Part shown: positions 7,517 through 16,935 of the stretch, piece by piece | How the letters are laid out: each line of letters begins with the position of its first letter | Numbering within the stretch: position 1 is the first letter of the stretch | Assembly (NCBI RefSeq): GCF_049943125.1 | Contig: NZ_CP188040.1 | Location: forward strand, 2,914,001-2,978,000 | Direction: 5' to 3' | From: JAEXZL01 sp049943125 | GTDB lineage: Bacteria > Bacillota > Clostridia > Clostridiales > Clostridiaceae | DNA length: 64,000 nt | Made by a program: the position numbers and the translations under genes | Notes under the pieces: model-generated | Seen by the model: only the letters and a program-made list of their open reading frames with translations | Told to the model about the DNA's origin: nothing | The model's database searches: none

Positions 7517-9601
7517 TTGACAAGCTTTGCTTATAACAATAAATATATTACAAGAGATAACAGACCATATTTCCCTATAATGGGTGAGATGCATTATTCT
7601 AGATTTCCAAAGGAAGAGTGGGAAACCTCTCTCTACAAAATAAAAGCCGGCGGAGTGGATATAGTATCAGCCTATGTTATATGGATTCATCATGAAGAAA
7701 TTGAAGGTGAATATGACTTTGAAAATAACAAGGATTTAAGGGCCTTCGTAGAAAAGTTAAAGGCTGCTGACCTATATATGATGCTGAGAATAGGACCCTG
7801 GTGTCATGGAGAGGTAAGAAACGGTGGACTGCCGGACTGGCTTCTAAAAAAAGATTTTGAGCCAAGAACTAATGATGAAAGATATTTTAAGGAGGTAGAG
7901 AAGTATTACCGTAAGATCTATGAAGAGGTAGAAGGGCTTCTATTAAAGGATGGAGGTCCTATAATGGGAGTACAGATAGAAAATGAATATGGTCATTGTG
8001 GTGGACTTTCTGGAGAAGAGGGAGAAGCTCACATGAGAAGGCTTACAGAAATAGCTAAGGCTGTAGGCTTTGATGTTCATTTATATACAGCTACTGGCTG
8101 GGGAGGTGCCGTTACAGGGGGACTGCTTCCGGTAATGGGAGGCTACCCAGATGCACCTTGGGATCAAAGGGTTACGGAGATAGAGCCAAGTGGCAATTTT
8201 ATCTTCACTCATGAAAGAAATGACCATAACATTGGAAGCGACCATGGCTTTGGTACTGGTATCACCTTTGACCTGGATAAGTTCCCTTATCTAACGGCAG
8301 AGCTAGGGGGAGGACTTCAGATAACCAGGCATAGAAGACCAATAGCTACCGGTAAGGACATAGGTGCTATGTCTCTAGTTAAGCTGGGTAGTGGAGTTAA
8401 TCTCTTAGGCTATTATATGTACCACGGTGGTACTAATCCAAAGGGTAAATTAACTACTCTTGAGGAATCGAGAAAAACTGGTTATCTAAATGACCTGCCT
8501 AAGTATTCCTATGATTTTAGAGCCTCAATAAGAGAATATGGGCAAGTTTCTGATACCTACAAGGAAATAAAGCTCCTTACCACCTTTATAAAGGATTTTG
8601 GCGAAGAGCTATGCTCCATGCCAGCAGATATTCCTAAAGATAATCCGCTGTTTCCAACAAACTTTGAGGACTTAAGATATTCCTTTAGACATGATGGAAA
8701 GAAAGGATATCTTTTTATTAACAATTATCAGAGAAGAAGGAGAATGGCTGATCATTATGATGTAATCCCTGAGATAAAGCTGGGGGATGAAAGGGTTGTC
8801 TTTCCTGAGTTTTCTGTAAGAAACGGAGAGTATTTCTTCTATCCCTTCAACATGCCAGTAGGAGACAAGGCCTTGATTAAGACAGCTCTTGCTACTCCTT
8901 TATGCAAGCTAAACATAGCTGGCAATGAAGGAAGAGCTATGGTGTTTTATACCGATAAGTCCCCAGAATACAAAGTAGAGGGGAACCTGGAGGATATTAA
9001 GCTTATAACTCTTACTAGAGAGGAAGCTAAAAATTCCTGGAAGCTGAAGCTGGATAAAGAATATATATTTATAGCTAATGGAACGGTGCTTCAGAGGAAT
9101 AATGGCATAGAATTTATAGGTAGAGATGATCTTGAGGTGAAGGTTTATCCTGAGCTTAAGGGTGGCTTAGAAGGCTTTGATTTCGCACATAATGAAGGAG
9201 ACTTCCAGGTTTATAGAAGATCCTTTGAGAAGCCTTCTATAAAAGGTGACTTTAAGGAAGTTGATGCTAAGAAGGATTGGAAGACCTATGATATTGAGCT
9301 ATCACTTCCAGAGGAGAAAAATCCTGAGCTTCAGGACATATTTTTAAAGCTAGACTATGAAGGTGAAATAGCTAATTTATATATTAATGGAGAAATCGCT
9401 GCAGATAATTTTTATGATGGTGATGGCTGGGAAGTAAGCCTGAAACGCTTTGGCTATCCTGATAAGCTAACACTGATGATAAAGCCTCTTTATAAGGCTG
9501 CAGAAATATATATAGAAAATTGGCCTCCAATGAAGGATGGTCGAGCCTGGGAACTGAAGGGTGTTAGCTTAGAGCCTGAGTATCATCTTTTAGCTAAATA
9601 G
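7517..9601 (+). CDS. Glycoside hydrolase family 35 beta-galactosidase, intracellular
   Basis: A 694-residue enzyme with no signal peptide, so it acts on sugar already imported by the transporter encoded upstream. The N-terminal TIM barrel has GH35 landmarks: GEMHYSRFPKEEW near 23, AYVIWIHHE near 52, RIGPWCHGEVRNGGLP near 91, the predicted acid/base Glu157 in QIENEYG and the predicted nucleophile Glu262 in AELGGG, then MYHGGTNPKG. A C-terminal beta region follows. Start is the TTG at 7517 with AAAGGAGG at 7501-7508; no ATG is available nearby. It likely removes terminal beta-galactose from galacto-oligosaccharides. A terminator closes the operon. Sequence details around the nucleophile differ from animal GH35 enzymes, so exact linkage specificity is open. 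Confidence 0.88.
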   Translation: MTSFAYNNKYITRDNRPYFPIMGEMHYSRFPKEEWETSLYKIKAGGVDIVSAYVIWIHHEEIEGEYDFENNKDLRAFVEKLKAADLYMMLRIGPWCHGEVRNGGLPDWLLKKDFEPRTNDERYFKEVEKYYRKIYEEVEGLLLKDGGPIMGVQIENEYGHCGGLSGEEGEAHMRRLTEIAKAVGFDVHLYTATGWGGAVTGGLLPVMGGYPDAPWDQRVTEIEPSGNFIFTHERNDHNIGSDHGFGTGITFDLDKFPYLTAELGGGLQITRHRRPIATGKDIGAMSLVKLGSGVNLLGYYMYHGGTNPKGKLTTLEESRKTGYLNDLPKYSYDFRASIREYGQVSDTYKEIKLLTTFIKDFGEELCSMPADIPKDNPLFPTNFEDLRYSFRHDGKKGYLFINNYQRRRRMADHYDVIPEIKLGDERVVFPEFSVRNGEYFFYPFNMPVGDKALIKTALATPLCKLNIAGNEGRAMVFYTDKSPEYKVEGNLEDIKLITLTREEAKNSWKLKLDKEYIFIANGTVLQRNNGIEFIGRDDLEVKVYPELKGGLEGFDFAHNEGDFQVYRRSFEKPSIKGDFKEVDAKKDWKTYDIELSLPEEKNPELQDIFLKLDYEGEIANLYINGEIAADNFYDGDGWEVSLKRFGYPDKLTLMIKPLYKAAEIYIENWPPMKDGRAWELKGVSLEPEYHLLAK

Positions 9602-9609
9602 ATAAATAA

Positions 9610-9643
9610 AGGATTGACCGCATATTGAGGTCAATCCTTTTTT
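9610..9643. terminator. Bidirectional terminator between the GH35 gene and greA-like gene
   Basis: Perfect 10-bp arms AGGATTGACC and GGTCAATCCT around a nine-base loop, followed by TTTTTT on the plus strand. The minus-strand side has a weaker T-rich tail and lies just after the convergent gene's stop. Confidence 0.85.
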
Positions 9644-9650
9644 ATACATT

Positions 9651-10115
9651 TTAGACCATAATTTTCTCAATTCTCACCGCATATTCTCCTTCTGGTGAGG
9701 TAATCATAACCTCTTCCCCCTCTTTTCTTCTGTATATTCCTTTTCCTAAGGGAGATTCAATGCTTATTAGATTATTTAATGGGTCTGTTTCAATGGTAGT
9801 GACCAGCTTGAACTCTTCAACCTCACCATCAGACAGGAACTTCACTAAAACCTTCTTGCCTAGTCCTACTTCATCAGAGGTGGTCTCATCCTTAATGAGC
9901 TTTGAAGTTCTTATCATTCGGTCTAGATACCTTATTCTAGATTCATTTTGTGCTCTGTCACGCTTAGCGGCTTTGTATTCGAAGTTTTCGCTTAAGTCCC
10001 CGTGAGCTCTTGCTTCCTTAAGATCCTCGTTGATTTTTTTTCTTACTACGGACTTTCGATGCTGTATTTCGTCCTGTAATATCTTTATTGCTTCCTCGGT
10101 CAAATAATTATACAA
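9651..10115 (-). CDS. GreA/GreB-family transcript cleavage factor
   Basis: A 154-residue two-domain protein: N-terminal antiparallel coiled coil (residues 1-75) and C-terminal FKBP-like domain (85-154). The acidic hairpin tip reads HGDLSENFEYKAAK near 38-51, carrying the Asp/Glu residues that reach into the RNA polymerase secondary channel and stimulate cleavage of backtracked RNA. Start is a TTG preceded by AAGGAAGGG. It stands alone rather than beside lysS, the frequent greA neighbour in Clostridia, so this may be a second GreA paralogue. Confidence 0.85.
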   Translation of the reverse strand: MYNYLTEEAIKILQDEIQHRKSVVRKKINEDLKEARAHGDLSENFEYKAAKRDRAQNESRIRYLDRMIRTSKLIKDETTSDEVGLGKKVLVKFLSDGEVEEFKLVTTIETDPLNNLISIESPLGKGIYRRKEGEEVMITSPEGEYAVRIEKIMV

Positions 10116-10306
10116 TTCAAACCCTTCCTTTTACCCTTTTATATTCTATCTAGATAACAGTATATGCTTATTAGAATCTCAGTTATAGGGATTCTTAAGC
10201 AACCCCTTAGACTGAGAAAATGTATAATAATTACTATTTTTAGCATACTATATTTTGTTAATGTATGCATTATTTATTTAAAAAACTTAACCATCGAGGT
10301 GTGCTT

Positions 10307-11014
10307 ATGAATGAAGGGCTAGTGGTAGCAGTAAGAGGAATTGTATCATTTTTTAGCTTGCTTATCTTTGCTAGAATTCTTGGAAAGCAGCAGATCAGCC
10401 AGCTGAACTTTTTTGACTATATTTTAGGAATAACACTAGGGTCTATAGCAGCCTCCCTTACTACAGACCTCACCAGTAGAGCCTGGCCTCATTGGATAGG
10501 GCTGATTACCTGGGTTATTTTAGGCATATGTCTTGAAAGGATTGCTATGTCCAATAGAGCCGTGGGTAATCTTATAGATGGTGAGCCCGTTGTAGTGATA
10601 GCAAATGGGAAAATCCTGGAGAAGGCTCTAAAGAGGGTGAATTACAGGATAAGTGATCTCAATGCTATTCTTAGAAATAAGGACATATTCAATATCGAAG
10701 AGGTGGAGTTTGCAGTTATAGAGCCTAATGGTCAGCTTTCTGTGATGAAAAAGTCTGAAGAAAAGCCTGTTACTAGAAAGGATATGAATATCCAGGTAAA
10801 AGGAGAGGGCTTAAGAGGTACCTTAATCTATGATGGTATGATATTGGAGACGGGATTAAAGCAGTTGAACATGACTTATGAGAGCCTTTTTAAGGAGCTT
10901 AATAAGCATGGAATAAAAAGTGTTAGGGAGGTATTTTATGCTGCAAAATCTCCTGAAGGTAAAATTTATATAGATAAGTATGAGGATTATATAAGCAGGA
11001 TTACTAAATTATAA
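10307..11014 (+). CDS. DUF421 (YetF-like) membrane protein
   Basis: A 235-residue protein with three N-terminal membrane segments (AVRGIVSFFSLLIFARILG, YILGITLGSIAASLT, WIGLITWVILGICLERIAM) and a cytosolic alpha/beta domain containing the family signature VNYRISDLNAILRNKDIFNIEEVEFAVIEPNGQLSV. The start at 10307 has a well-placed GAGGTG; an upstream in-frame ATG at 10265 adds residues unlike the family and lacks a ribosome site. The biochemical role of DUF421 is not established. It is followed by a DUF4363 gene, a combination I recall from other Firmicutes. Confidence 0.85.
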   Translation: MNEGLVVAVRGIVSFFSLLIFARILGKQQISQLNFFDYILGITLGSIAASLTTDLTSRAWPHWIGLITWVILGICLERIAMSNRAVGNLIDGEPVVVIANGKILEKALKRVNYRISDLNAILRNKDIFNIEEVEFAVIEPNGQLSVMKKSEEKPVTRKDMNIQVKGEGLRGTLIYDGMILETGLKQLNMTYESLFKELNKHGIKSVREVFYAAKSPEGKIYIDKYEDYISRITKL

Positions 11015-11046
11015 ACATATAATCATTTATAGGAAAGGAGGCTGCT

Positions 11047-11412
11047 ATGAAGAAATCGACGCTTTTGATAATTATATCGGCCTTTATAATTGTTTTTATA
11101 GGCATCATGCAGAGTGGTAAGGTTATTAAAATCATGGGCGGGGAAGCTCAGGACTTTTCAAGAAATGTTAAAGAGCTTATGGACACTATAAAAGAGGAAA
11201 ATTGGCAAGAGGCTCACAAAAAGTCTGAAAAGGTAGATAGGATATTTAATAAAAAATCCCAGTGGCTACAGATAAGTGAGGAGAGAGACAGACTGGATGA
11301 AATTGCCAGAGAATTAGCAAGAGTAAAGGGCTACATATATGCAGAAGAAGTGGGAGGAAGCCTGGCCGCACTTGAGGAGGTTTTAGAGAACTGGAAGGAG
11401 ATAGGTAGATAG
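11047..11412 (+). CDS. DUF4363-family small membrane-anchored protein
   Basis: A 121-residue protein with one N-terminal membrane anchor (TLLIIISAFIIVFIGIMQSG) and a helical extracytoplasmic domain containing W..A......V..IF..K...LQIS-like spacing typical of DUF4363. AGGAAAGGAGG precedes the start, 32 bp after the DUF421 gene, so they are co-transcribed and may act together at the membrane. Function unknown. Confidence 0.75.
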   Translation: MKKSTLLIIISAFIIVFIGIMQSGKVIKIMGGEAQDFSRNVKELMDTIKEENWQEAHKKSEKVDRIFNKKSQWLQISEERDRLDEIARELARVKGYIYAEEVGGSLAALEEVLENWKEIGR

Positions 11413-11419
11413 AATAAAA

Positions 11420-11455
11420 CAAAGGTACTTAGGCTTCCCTAAGTACCTTTATTTT
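11420..11455. terminator. Bidirectional terminator
   Basis: AAAGGTACTTAGG pairs perfectly with CCTAAGTACCTTT around a four-base CTTC loop; T-rich on the plus side and A-rich upstream, so it can serve both the DUF4363 gene and the convergent oxidoreductase gene. Confidence 0.9.
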
Positions 11456-12353
11456 ATAAAAGCTTTCTTACCATCTCTTCACAGATTTCGTGAGTGATTA
11501 AGGAATCCTCAATAGAAATAGAGGGTTCTCGTCCTTCTTCTATACTGGTTATAAATTCATCTACTACTTGATAGAAGCCTCTTCTATAAAGAACAGGATC
11601 CCAATCCTTAAAGTGTTTATGGCTTTCTTTATCATCGGAGTATACCTTAGTATGAGTAAGATTTTCTACTCTAAGCTTCTTACCAGCAGTCATGTATTCC
11701 ACTGTTTCTTCTGTAATGCCCGCATCCCTGTTCATGATACCTATGGCTGTAGTTTGATTATTGGACAGGGTCAACACAACATTATGGAGCTTGTCTTCTT
11801 TGATCAGTCCATTTACCCTCATATCATTGTGGTTATCTCCCATGAGAAAGCGAAGAGTATCCACTACATGTATAAAATCATCAAAGATAAAATTACGGGC
11901 TTCCCCTGGCTCATAGGTTCTGTTCTTTTCCATCACTATAACATCAGCAGCATTTTCGTATTTAAGACTTCTGAACATGGGAGCAAACCTTCTATTAAAG
12001 CCAACCATTAGAGTCTTATTAACCCTTTTTGAAAGCTCAGCCAGTGACTGTGCCTCATATAGAGAATAGGAAAGAGGCTTATCCACGTATACATGCACTC
12101 CATTATTTAAGAGCTTCTCAGCAATTTCCTTGTGAGCCTCCGTGGCAGTATGAACGAAGGCAGCTTCAATACCACTGCCTATGAGCTCGTCAATAGATCT
12201 GGTGTATTCTTTAACTCTATATTTAGCAGCCATGCTTTCTAGAGTACTCTGGTTTCTGGTACAGAGTACTAATTCTGTGTTCTCTCTAGAGGCGAACACA
12301 GGCAGATATGCCTTTTGAGCAATTCCACCTAAGCCAATTAAACCAATCTTCAT
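11454..12353 (-). CDS. Gfo/Idh/MocA-family NAD(P)-dependent oxidoreductase
   Basis: A 299-residue protein with an N-terminal Rossmann fold (IGLIGLGGIAQKAYLPVF, residues 3-20), the family EKP-like motif as VDKPLSYS near 93, and the C-terminal alpha/beta substrate domain with HVVDTLRFLMG near 160. Family members oxidise or reduce sugars, inositols or related alcohols. The second half has no residues that fix the substrate. AGGAGG lies ahead of the ATG on the minus strand, and the gene is alone between convergent terminator and a divergent transporter. Confidence 0.85.
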   Translation of the reverse strand: MKIGLIGLGGIAQKAYLPVFASRENTELVLCTRNQSTLESMAAKYRVKEYTRSIDELIGSGIEAAFVHTATEAHKEIAEKLLNNGVHVYVDKPLSYSLYEAQSLAELSKRVNKTLMVGFNRRFAPMFRSLKYENAADVIVMEKNRTYEPGEARNFIFDDFIHVVDTLRFLMGDNHNDMRVNGLIKEDKLHNVVLTLSNNQTTAIGIMNRDAGITEETVEYMTAGKKLRVENLTHTKVYSDDKESHKHFKDWDPVLYRRGFYQVVDEFITSIEEGREPSISIEDSLITHEICEEMVRKLL

Positions 12354-12568
12354 AAAAACCTCCTAGTTACAACTAAGTTAATATAATATCCATAAAATTA
12401 ATCTAATTATATCACAGTACTAATAAGAAGACTTTTAAACTATCAGTAAACAATTTCAGAGAATTAAGGCTTTAAAATATTGTTTTTATTATATATAGGT
12501 TATCCAATAGCTAAAAATTATCTGATATAATATTAAGAAATATCAGTTTATTTAAGCGGGGGATACAT

Positions 12569-13444
12569 ATGAGCAGAATAAAAATAATCGCTGCAATGCT
12601 CATCTTTGGTAGTATTGGAGTATTCGTAAAAAATATCAATCTTACTTCTCTAGAGATTGCTTTTCTGCGAGCTGTTATAGCATCACTTTCTATAGGTGGA
12701 GTATTGTTGTTTACCAGGAAGAAAGATAAACAGGCTGACGATAGAATAAACCTCCCATTATTGGCATCGGGAATATTTTTGGGTTTTAACTGGGTATTAC
12801 TTTTTGAGGCTTACAAATACACAACTATTGGTAAGGCGACCATGGCCTACTATTTTGCACCCTTCTTCATATTTCTTTTAGCGCCAATTGTTTTTAAGGA
12901 GAGGATAGATAAGAGAAAGCTTCTCTATATACTTGGTGCAATGGTAGGGCTTGTCCTTGTAGTAGATATTGGAGGGATTCCTAAAGGAGAGGTTATGGAA
13001 AATATTAAAGGAATAGCCTTTGGTATCTCAGCTGCAGCTCTTTATGCTGGAGTGGTGATATTTAATAAGTTCACCCAAAAGGTTTCGGATTTTTATAAAA
13101 CCTTTGTACAGCTAGTGACTTCGGCCCTAGTACTCATACCTTTTGTGGCTATTGAATATATAAATAATAAAACCTATATACAGGAGATAATAACTTCTAT
13201 GGGCCTTAGTCAATGGGGGCTTGTTATTACTGTGGGAGTAGTCCATACGGGATTAAGCTACCTTTTATATTTCTCCGCCTTAAAAGGCTTAAGAGCTCAG
13301 TCTGCAGCTATTTTAAGCTTTATTGATCCTATTTCAGCTGTTATTTTTGCTGCTATATTCTTAAAGGAAGGAATGAATATTTCTCAGATAATTGGTGGAG
13401 CTGTAGTTCTTGTATGTACCTATTTCTGTGAAAGGTCAAGTTAA
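12569..13444 (+). CDS. EamA/DMT-superfamily transporter
   Basis: A 291-residue membrane protein with about ten predicted helices in two EamA repeats: first GSIGVFVKNINLTSLEIAFLRA and AYYFAPFFIFLLAPIVFKERI, second GISAAALYAGVVIFNKF and AILSFIDPISAVIFAAIFLKE. The family exports or imports small metabolites such as amino acids or nucleotides. No neighbour identifies the substrate. GCGGGGGA precedes the ATG and a TATAAT at 12536-12541 is a likely -10 element. Confidence 0.85.
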   Translation: MSRIKIIAAMLIFGSIGVFVKNINLTSLEIAFLRAVIASLSIGGVLLFTRKKDKQADDRINLPLLASGIFLGFNWVLLFEAYKYTTIGKATMAYYFAPFFIFLLAPIVFKERIDKRKLLYILGAMVGLVLVVDIGGIPKGEVMENIKGIAFGISAAALYAGVVIFNKFTQKVSDFYKTFVQLVTSALVLIPFVAIEYINNKTYIQEIITSMGLSQWGLVITVGVVHTGLSYLLYFSALKGLRAQSAAILSFIDPISAVIFAAIFLKEGMNISQIIGGAVVLVCTYFCERSS

Positions 13445-13547
13445 ATAAAGAATTATTTAAAATTGATATTATTTTTTATATAATTGATATATATTAATAT
13501 ATATACCCAATAAACCTGAGATAAAATAAATTAATAGGAGATAAATT

Positions 13548-14672
13548 ATGGATTTTACGATTATAGCAACTGCTACCTTCGGCCTTGAAAAGGTGGTAGC
13601 ACAGGAATTAAAGGATTTAGGATATGATGATTTGACTATAGAAAACGGTAGAGTAATCTTTGAAGGGGATGAGATGGATATTGTAACCTGCAATATCTGG
13701 CTTAGGACTGCTGATAGGATACTTATCAGAATGGCAGAATTTAAGGCTGAGTCCTTTGAAGAACTATATCAAGGTACCTTAGCTGTAGAGTGGGGAGATA
13801 TTATTCCTATTACAGGCTATATGCATGTTACTGGAAAGTCTGTTAAGTCAAAGCTTTTCAGCGTACCTGACTGCCAGTCCATAGTTAAAAAGGCTGTGGT
13901 TGATGCAATGAAAAGAAAGTACAGAAGGGATTTATTTCCTGAAACAGGAGCTGAGTACAAGATCGAAATAGGAATTTTAAAGGATGTGGCTACCCTGACT
14001 CTTGATACAAGTGGTCCAGGACTTCATAAAAGAGGCTATAGAGAAAATGCCGGTGAGGCACCCTTAAAGGAAACCTTAGCAGCAGCCTTGGTGCTCCTAA
14101 GTAAATGGAATCCAGATCATCAATTAGCAGACCCCCTTTGTGGTTCAGGAACTATTGCCATAGAGGCAGCTCTCATAGGAAGAAATATTGCCCCTGGAAT
14201 CAATAGGAGCTTTGTAGCGGAGCAGTGGGAGATTATACCACAGGATCTATGGGATGATGTTAGGTCCAGTGCAAGGAATCTTATTAATAATAAAAGCTTT
14301 AGAATATTAGCCTCTGACATAGATACTAGAGTACTCCGCACTGCCAGAGACAATGCTGAGAAGGCGGGAGTAAGCGATAATATAGCCTTTCAAAAGCTGG
14401 ATGTGAGAGATTTTTCTAGTAAGAAGAAATATGGCTATATTATAACTAATCCACCTTATGGTGAAAGATTAGGAGAAGTAAGCTATGTAGAGGAGCTTTA
14501 TAAAACCATGGGAAAGACCTTCCAGGAGTTAAATTCCTGGTATTATTATGTACTTACCTCTTATGAAGGCTTTGAAAAATATTTTGGCCAAAAGTCAGAT
14601 AAAAACAGGAAGCTTTATAATGGCAGACTGCTCTGCTATTATTATCAGTACTTCCCAAAGAATGATAAATAG
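13548..14672 (+). CDS. THUMP-domain class I SAM-dependent rRNA methyltransferase (RlmL-like)
   Basis: A 374-residue methyltransferase. N-terminal ferredoxin-like and THUMP domains (residues 1-155, starting IIATATFGLEKVVAQELKDL) bind RNA; the C-terminal Rossmann domain carries DPLCGSGTIAIEAA near 197 for SAM and NPPYGERLG near 304, the N6/N2-methyltransferase catalytic NPPY. This matches the N-terminal half of Escherichia coli RlmL, which makes m2G in 23S rRNA; Firmicutes have it as a stand-alone protein. It precedes an RNA helicase gene, consistent with a ribosome or RNA-maintenance role. Confidence 0.88.
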   Translation: MDFTIIATATFGLEKVVAQELKDLGYDDLTIENGRVIFEGDEMDIVTCNIWLRTADRILIRMAEFKAESFEELYQGTLAVEWGDIIPITGYMHVTGKSVKSKLFSVPDCQSIVKKAVVDAMKRKYRRDLFPETGAEYKIEIGILKDVATLTLDTSGPGLHKRGYRENAGEAPLKETLAAALVLLSKWNPDHQLADPLCGSGTIAIEAALIGRNIAPGINRSFVAEQWEIIPQDLWDDVRSSARNLINNKSFRILASDIDTRVLRTARDNAEKAGVSDNIAFQKLDVRDFSSKKKYGYIITNPPYGERLGEVSYVEELYKTMGKTFQELNSWYYYVLTSYEGFEKYFGQKSDKNRKLYNGRLLCYYYQYFPKNDK

Positions 14673-14708
14673 ACAAAATAATAATTATAGCAGTTTAAGG
14701 AGCATGGA

Positions 14709-16463
14709 ATGAAGAAGGCCGACGAAAGAAATTTTAGAAAACTAAAAAACCAAATACCACAGATAGATGAGATTGTAAAAAATACTAAGTCATCAGGCTT
14801 ATGGGAGCATGAAGCTTCTATCAGAAAAAAGGTTAAGATACTTAAGGAAATGAAGGGCTTTAATTTTAAGGAATTTAACCAGGTATTTAATAGGTATCTA
14901 GAGCTTTTAGAGTATGTGTCTCGAAGACTTATAGAGGATTACAACAGAAAAAATAATACAGATTTTAAATTTGAAGAAATAGTACTTAATAATTATGAAG
15001 GCTATCTGAGGTCAGGGATCATAAGTGTTCTGATTTCTAGTCATATACCAGAACTGGTAAGCCGTGATTTTAAAAGGGTGTTTCCAGCTAATCCGAAGGA
15101 GGAATATCCTGCAGCCAGGAGGATGAAAAGAAAGTTTTATCTTCATCTTGGAGAGACCAATACAGGAAAAACCTATAATGCCCTGGAGGCTTTAAAAAAG
15201 GCGGATAAAGGGGTGTATCTATCTCCTTTAAGAATTCTTGCTCTGGAGAATTTTGAAAAGCTCAATGGAGAAGGGGTTAAGTGCAGCCTCACTACAGGAG
15301 AGGAAGAAATAATCCTGGAGGGTGCTGGACATTTATCCTGCACCATAGAAAAGCTGGATTTAAAGGATAGCTATGATGTAGCAGTAATAGATGAGGTACA
15401 GATGATAAAGGATGAGCAGAGGGGAGCTGCCTGGACTCGTGCTATTTTAGGAGTTCGAAGTAAAGAGGTGCATCTCTGTGGTGCTTCAAATTCCAAGGAG
15501 CTACTCATTGACATCTTAGAGGATTTAGAAGAGGAATATGAAATCCGTGAATACCATAGGAACATTCCTCTTATGATAGAAGATGCCTCCTTCAGCTATA
15601 GGGATATACAGCCAGGAGATGCTTTAGTTACCTTTTCAAAGAAGAGGGTACTGGAGATCGCAGGCTTTTATTCTGCTCAGGGGATTAAGGCTTCTATGAT
15701 ATATGGAGACTTACCTCCAGAGGTGCGAAGGGAGCAGTATAGAGCCTTTATAAATAAAGAAAATACCATTTTGGTAACAACGGACGCCATAGGAATGGGA
15801 GTGAATCTTCCTATTAGAAGAATAGTATTTATGGATATTAGAAAATTTGATGGCAGTGAAATAAGACATCTTAACTCCCAGGAGGTTAAGCAGATAGCAG
15901 GAAGGGCTGGGAGAAAGGGGATTTATGAGGAAGGCTATGTAGTAGGCTATGGAAGGAGTACCCCCTTCATCAGAGAAAACATATTAATGAAGGACGAACT
16001 TATCTTCAGCGCTGTTTTGGGACCAAGTGAGGCAATACTGGATATAAAAGGGCTATCCTTAAGGGAGAAGCTGGCTCTATGGAGCACAAAGGAGGAGAGC
16101 ATTCACTATTATAAGAAGATGGATGTCAGCGAGTACTTGATAGTACTGGATGCTTTGAAGAGCTATAAGCTGAAGCAGGATATTCAGTGGAAGCTTCTAA
16201 AGATACCCTTTGATGTATCTAAGAGTGAACTGATGGACAAATTTTTAAGCTATGTGGATGAGCTGTTCATTGGAAAGAGAGGAGAGCTAACCAAGCCTTA
16301 CTGTCATATAAGGAATCTTTATGACTTAGAGGTTTATTATCAGCAGATCAGTCTCTATTATTCCTTCTCTAAAAACTTCAACCTCCCTTTTGATCAGCAG
16401 TGGGTTCATGAGGAAAGAAGTCAGGTGAGCAGTGAGATAATTGAAATATTAAGAAGGATATAA
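14709..16463 (+). CDS. SUV3-like DExH RNA helicase
   Basis: A 584-residue superfamily 2 helicase resembling mitochondrial SUV3 more than classical bacterial DEAD proteins. After a helical N-terminal region of about 145 residues come Walker A as GETNTGKTYNAL, motif Ia YLSPLRILALENFEKL, a DEVQ-type motif II in AVIDEVQMIKDEQRG, motif III-like LCGASNS, motif V VTTDAIGMGVNLPI and motif VI QIAGRAGRKG. The C-terminal part is helical. SUV3 unwinds RNA for the degradosome; a bacterial counterpart would act in RNA decay or ribosome maturation. AAGGAG ahead of the ATG and 36 bp spacing to the methyltransferase suggest one operon. Confidence 0.78.
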   Translation: MKKADERNFRKLKNQIPQIDEIVKNTKSSGLWEHEASIRKKVKILKEMKGFNFKEFNQVFNRYLELLEYVSRRLIEDYNRKNNTDFKFEEIVLNNYEGYLRSGIISVLISSHIPELVSRDFKRVFPANPKEEYPAARRMKRKFYLHLGETNTGKTYNALEALKKADKGVYLSPLRILALENFEKLNGEGVKCSLTTGEEEIILEGAGHLSCTIEKLDLKDSYDVAVIDEVQMIKDEQRGAAWTRAILGVRSKEVHLCGASNSKELLIDILEDLEEEYEIREYHRNIPLMIEDASFSYRDIQPGDALVTFSKKRVLEIAGFYSAQGIKASMIYGDLPPEVRREQYRAFINKENTILVTTDAIGMGVNLPIRRIVFMDIRKFDGSEIRHLNSQEVKQIAGRAGRKGIYEEGYVVGYGRSTPFIRENILMKDELIFSAVLGPSEAILDIKGLSLREKLALWSTKEESIHYYKKMDVSEYLIVLDALKSYKLKQDIQWKLLKIPFDVSKSELMDKFLSYVDELFIGKRGELTKPYCHIRNLYDLEVYYQQISLYYSFSKNFNLPFDQQWVHEERSQVSSEIIEILRRI

Positions 16464-16614
16464 AACAAATCGTTGATTGAAAAACTAACTTCCGATATAA
16501 AATAAATAAAGTTATATTTACATCCATATTTGGCTAATATATACTTTTAGTAGAGTGTATTATTATGTAAGGTGAGAAAGATTATTCTGTAATAGAGTGA
16601 TAATCGAGGGGATT

Positions 16615-16848
16615 ATGGATAAGTATGAAAAGTACAGAAAGATTAGAGGAAGGCTAGAGCTTGTAGCATTTATGATTGCATTTATAGTAGGAAACTCCAT
16701 TGCTTCCTATTTTGGATTGACCGGTAAGAAGTTCTTTTCATTAGATACTGGAATGAATTTTGCTATTGTGTTAGGGCTTACCCTTGTGCTGAGTTTTTTT
16801 GCTGTAAGGATAGCTGATAAGTGGTATGAAAAAAATAAATACGAATAA
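16615..16848 (+). CDS. Small two-helix membrane protein of unknown function
   Basis: A 77-residue protein with two membrane segments (LVAFMIAFIVGNSIASYFGL and FAIVLGLTLVLSFFAVRIA) flanked by charged tails. The ATG at 16615 has GAGGGGAT upstream; the in-frame GTG at 16597 lacks one. I do not recognise a family. It sits between the helicase gene and a terminator, with its own 150-bp upstream region. Confidence 0.65.
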   Translation: MDKYEKYRKIRGRLELVAFMIAFIVGNSIASYFGLTGKKFFSLDTGMNFAIVLGLTLVLSFFAVRIADKWYEKNKYE

Positions 16849-16874
16849 ATAGTACTAATAGAATACTTATGTAA

Positions 16875-16914
16875 AAAAATAATAGGGAAGCTGTAGCTTC
16901 CCTATTATTTTTTA
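16875..16914. terminator. Bidirectional terminator
   Basis: AATAATAGGGAAGC pairs with GCTTCCCTATTATT around TGTA, flanked by A-runs on the left and T-runs on the right, so it ends both the small membrane-protein gene and the convergent Hsp70 gene. Confidence 0.92.
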
Positions 16915-16935
16915 TATAAATAGTATCCTATAAAG

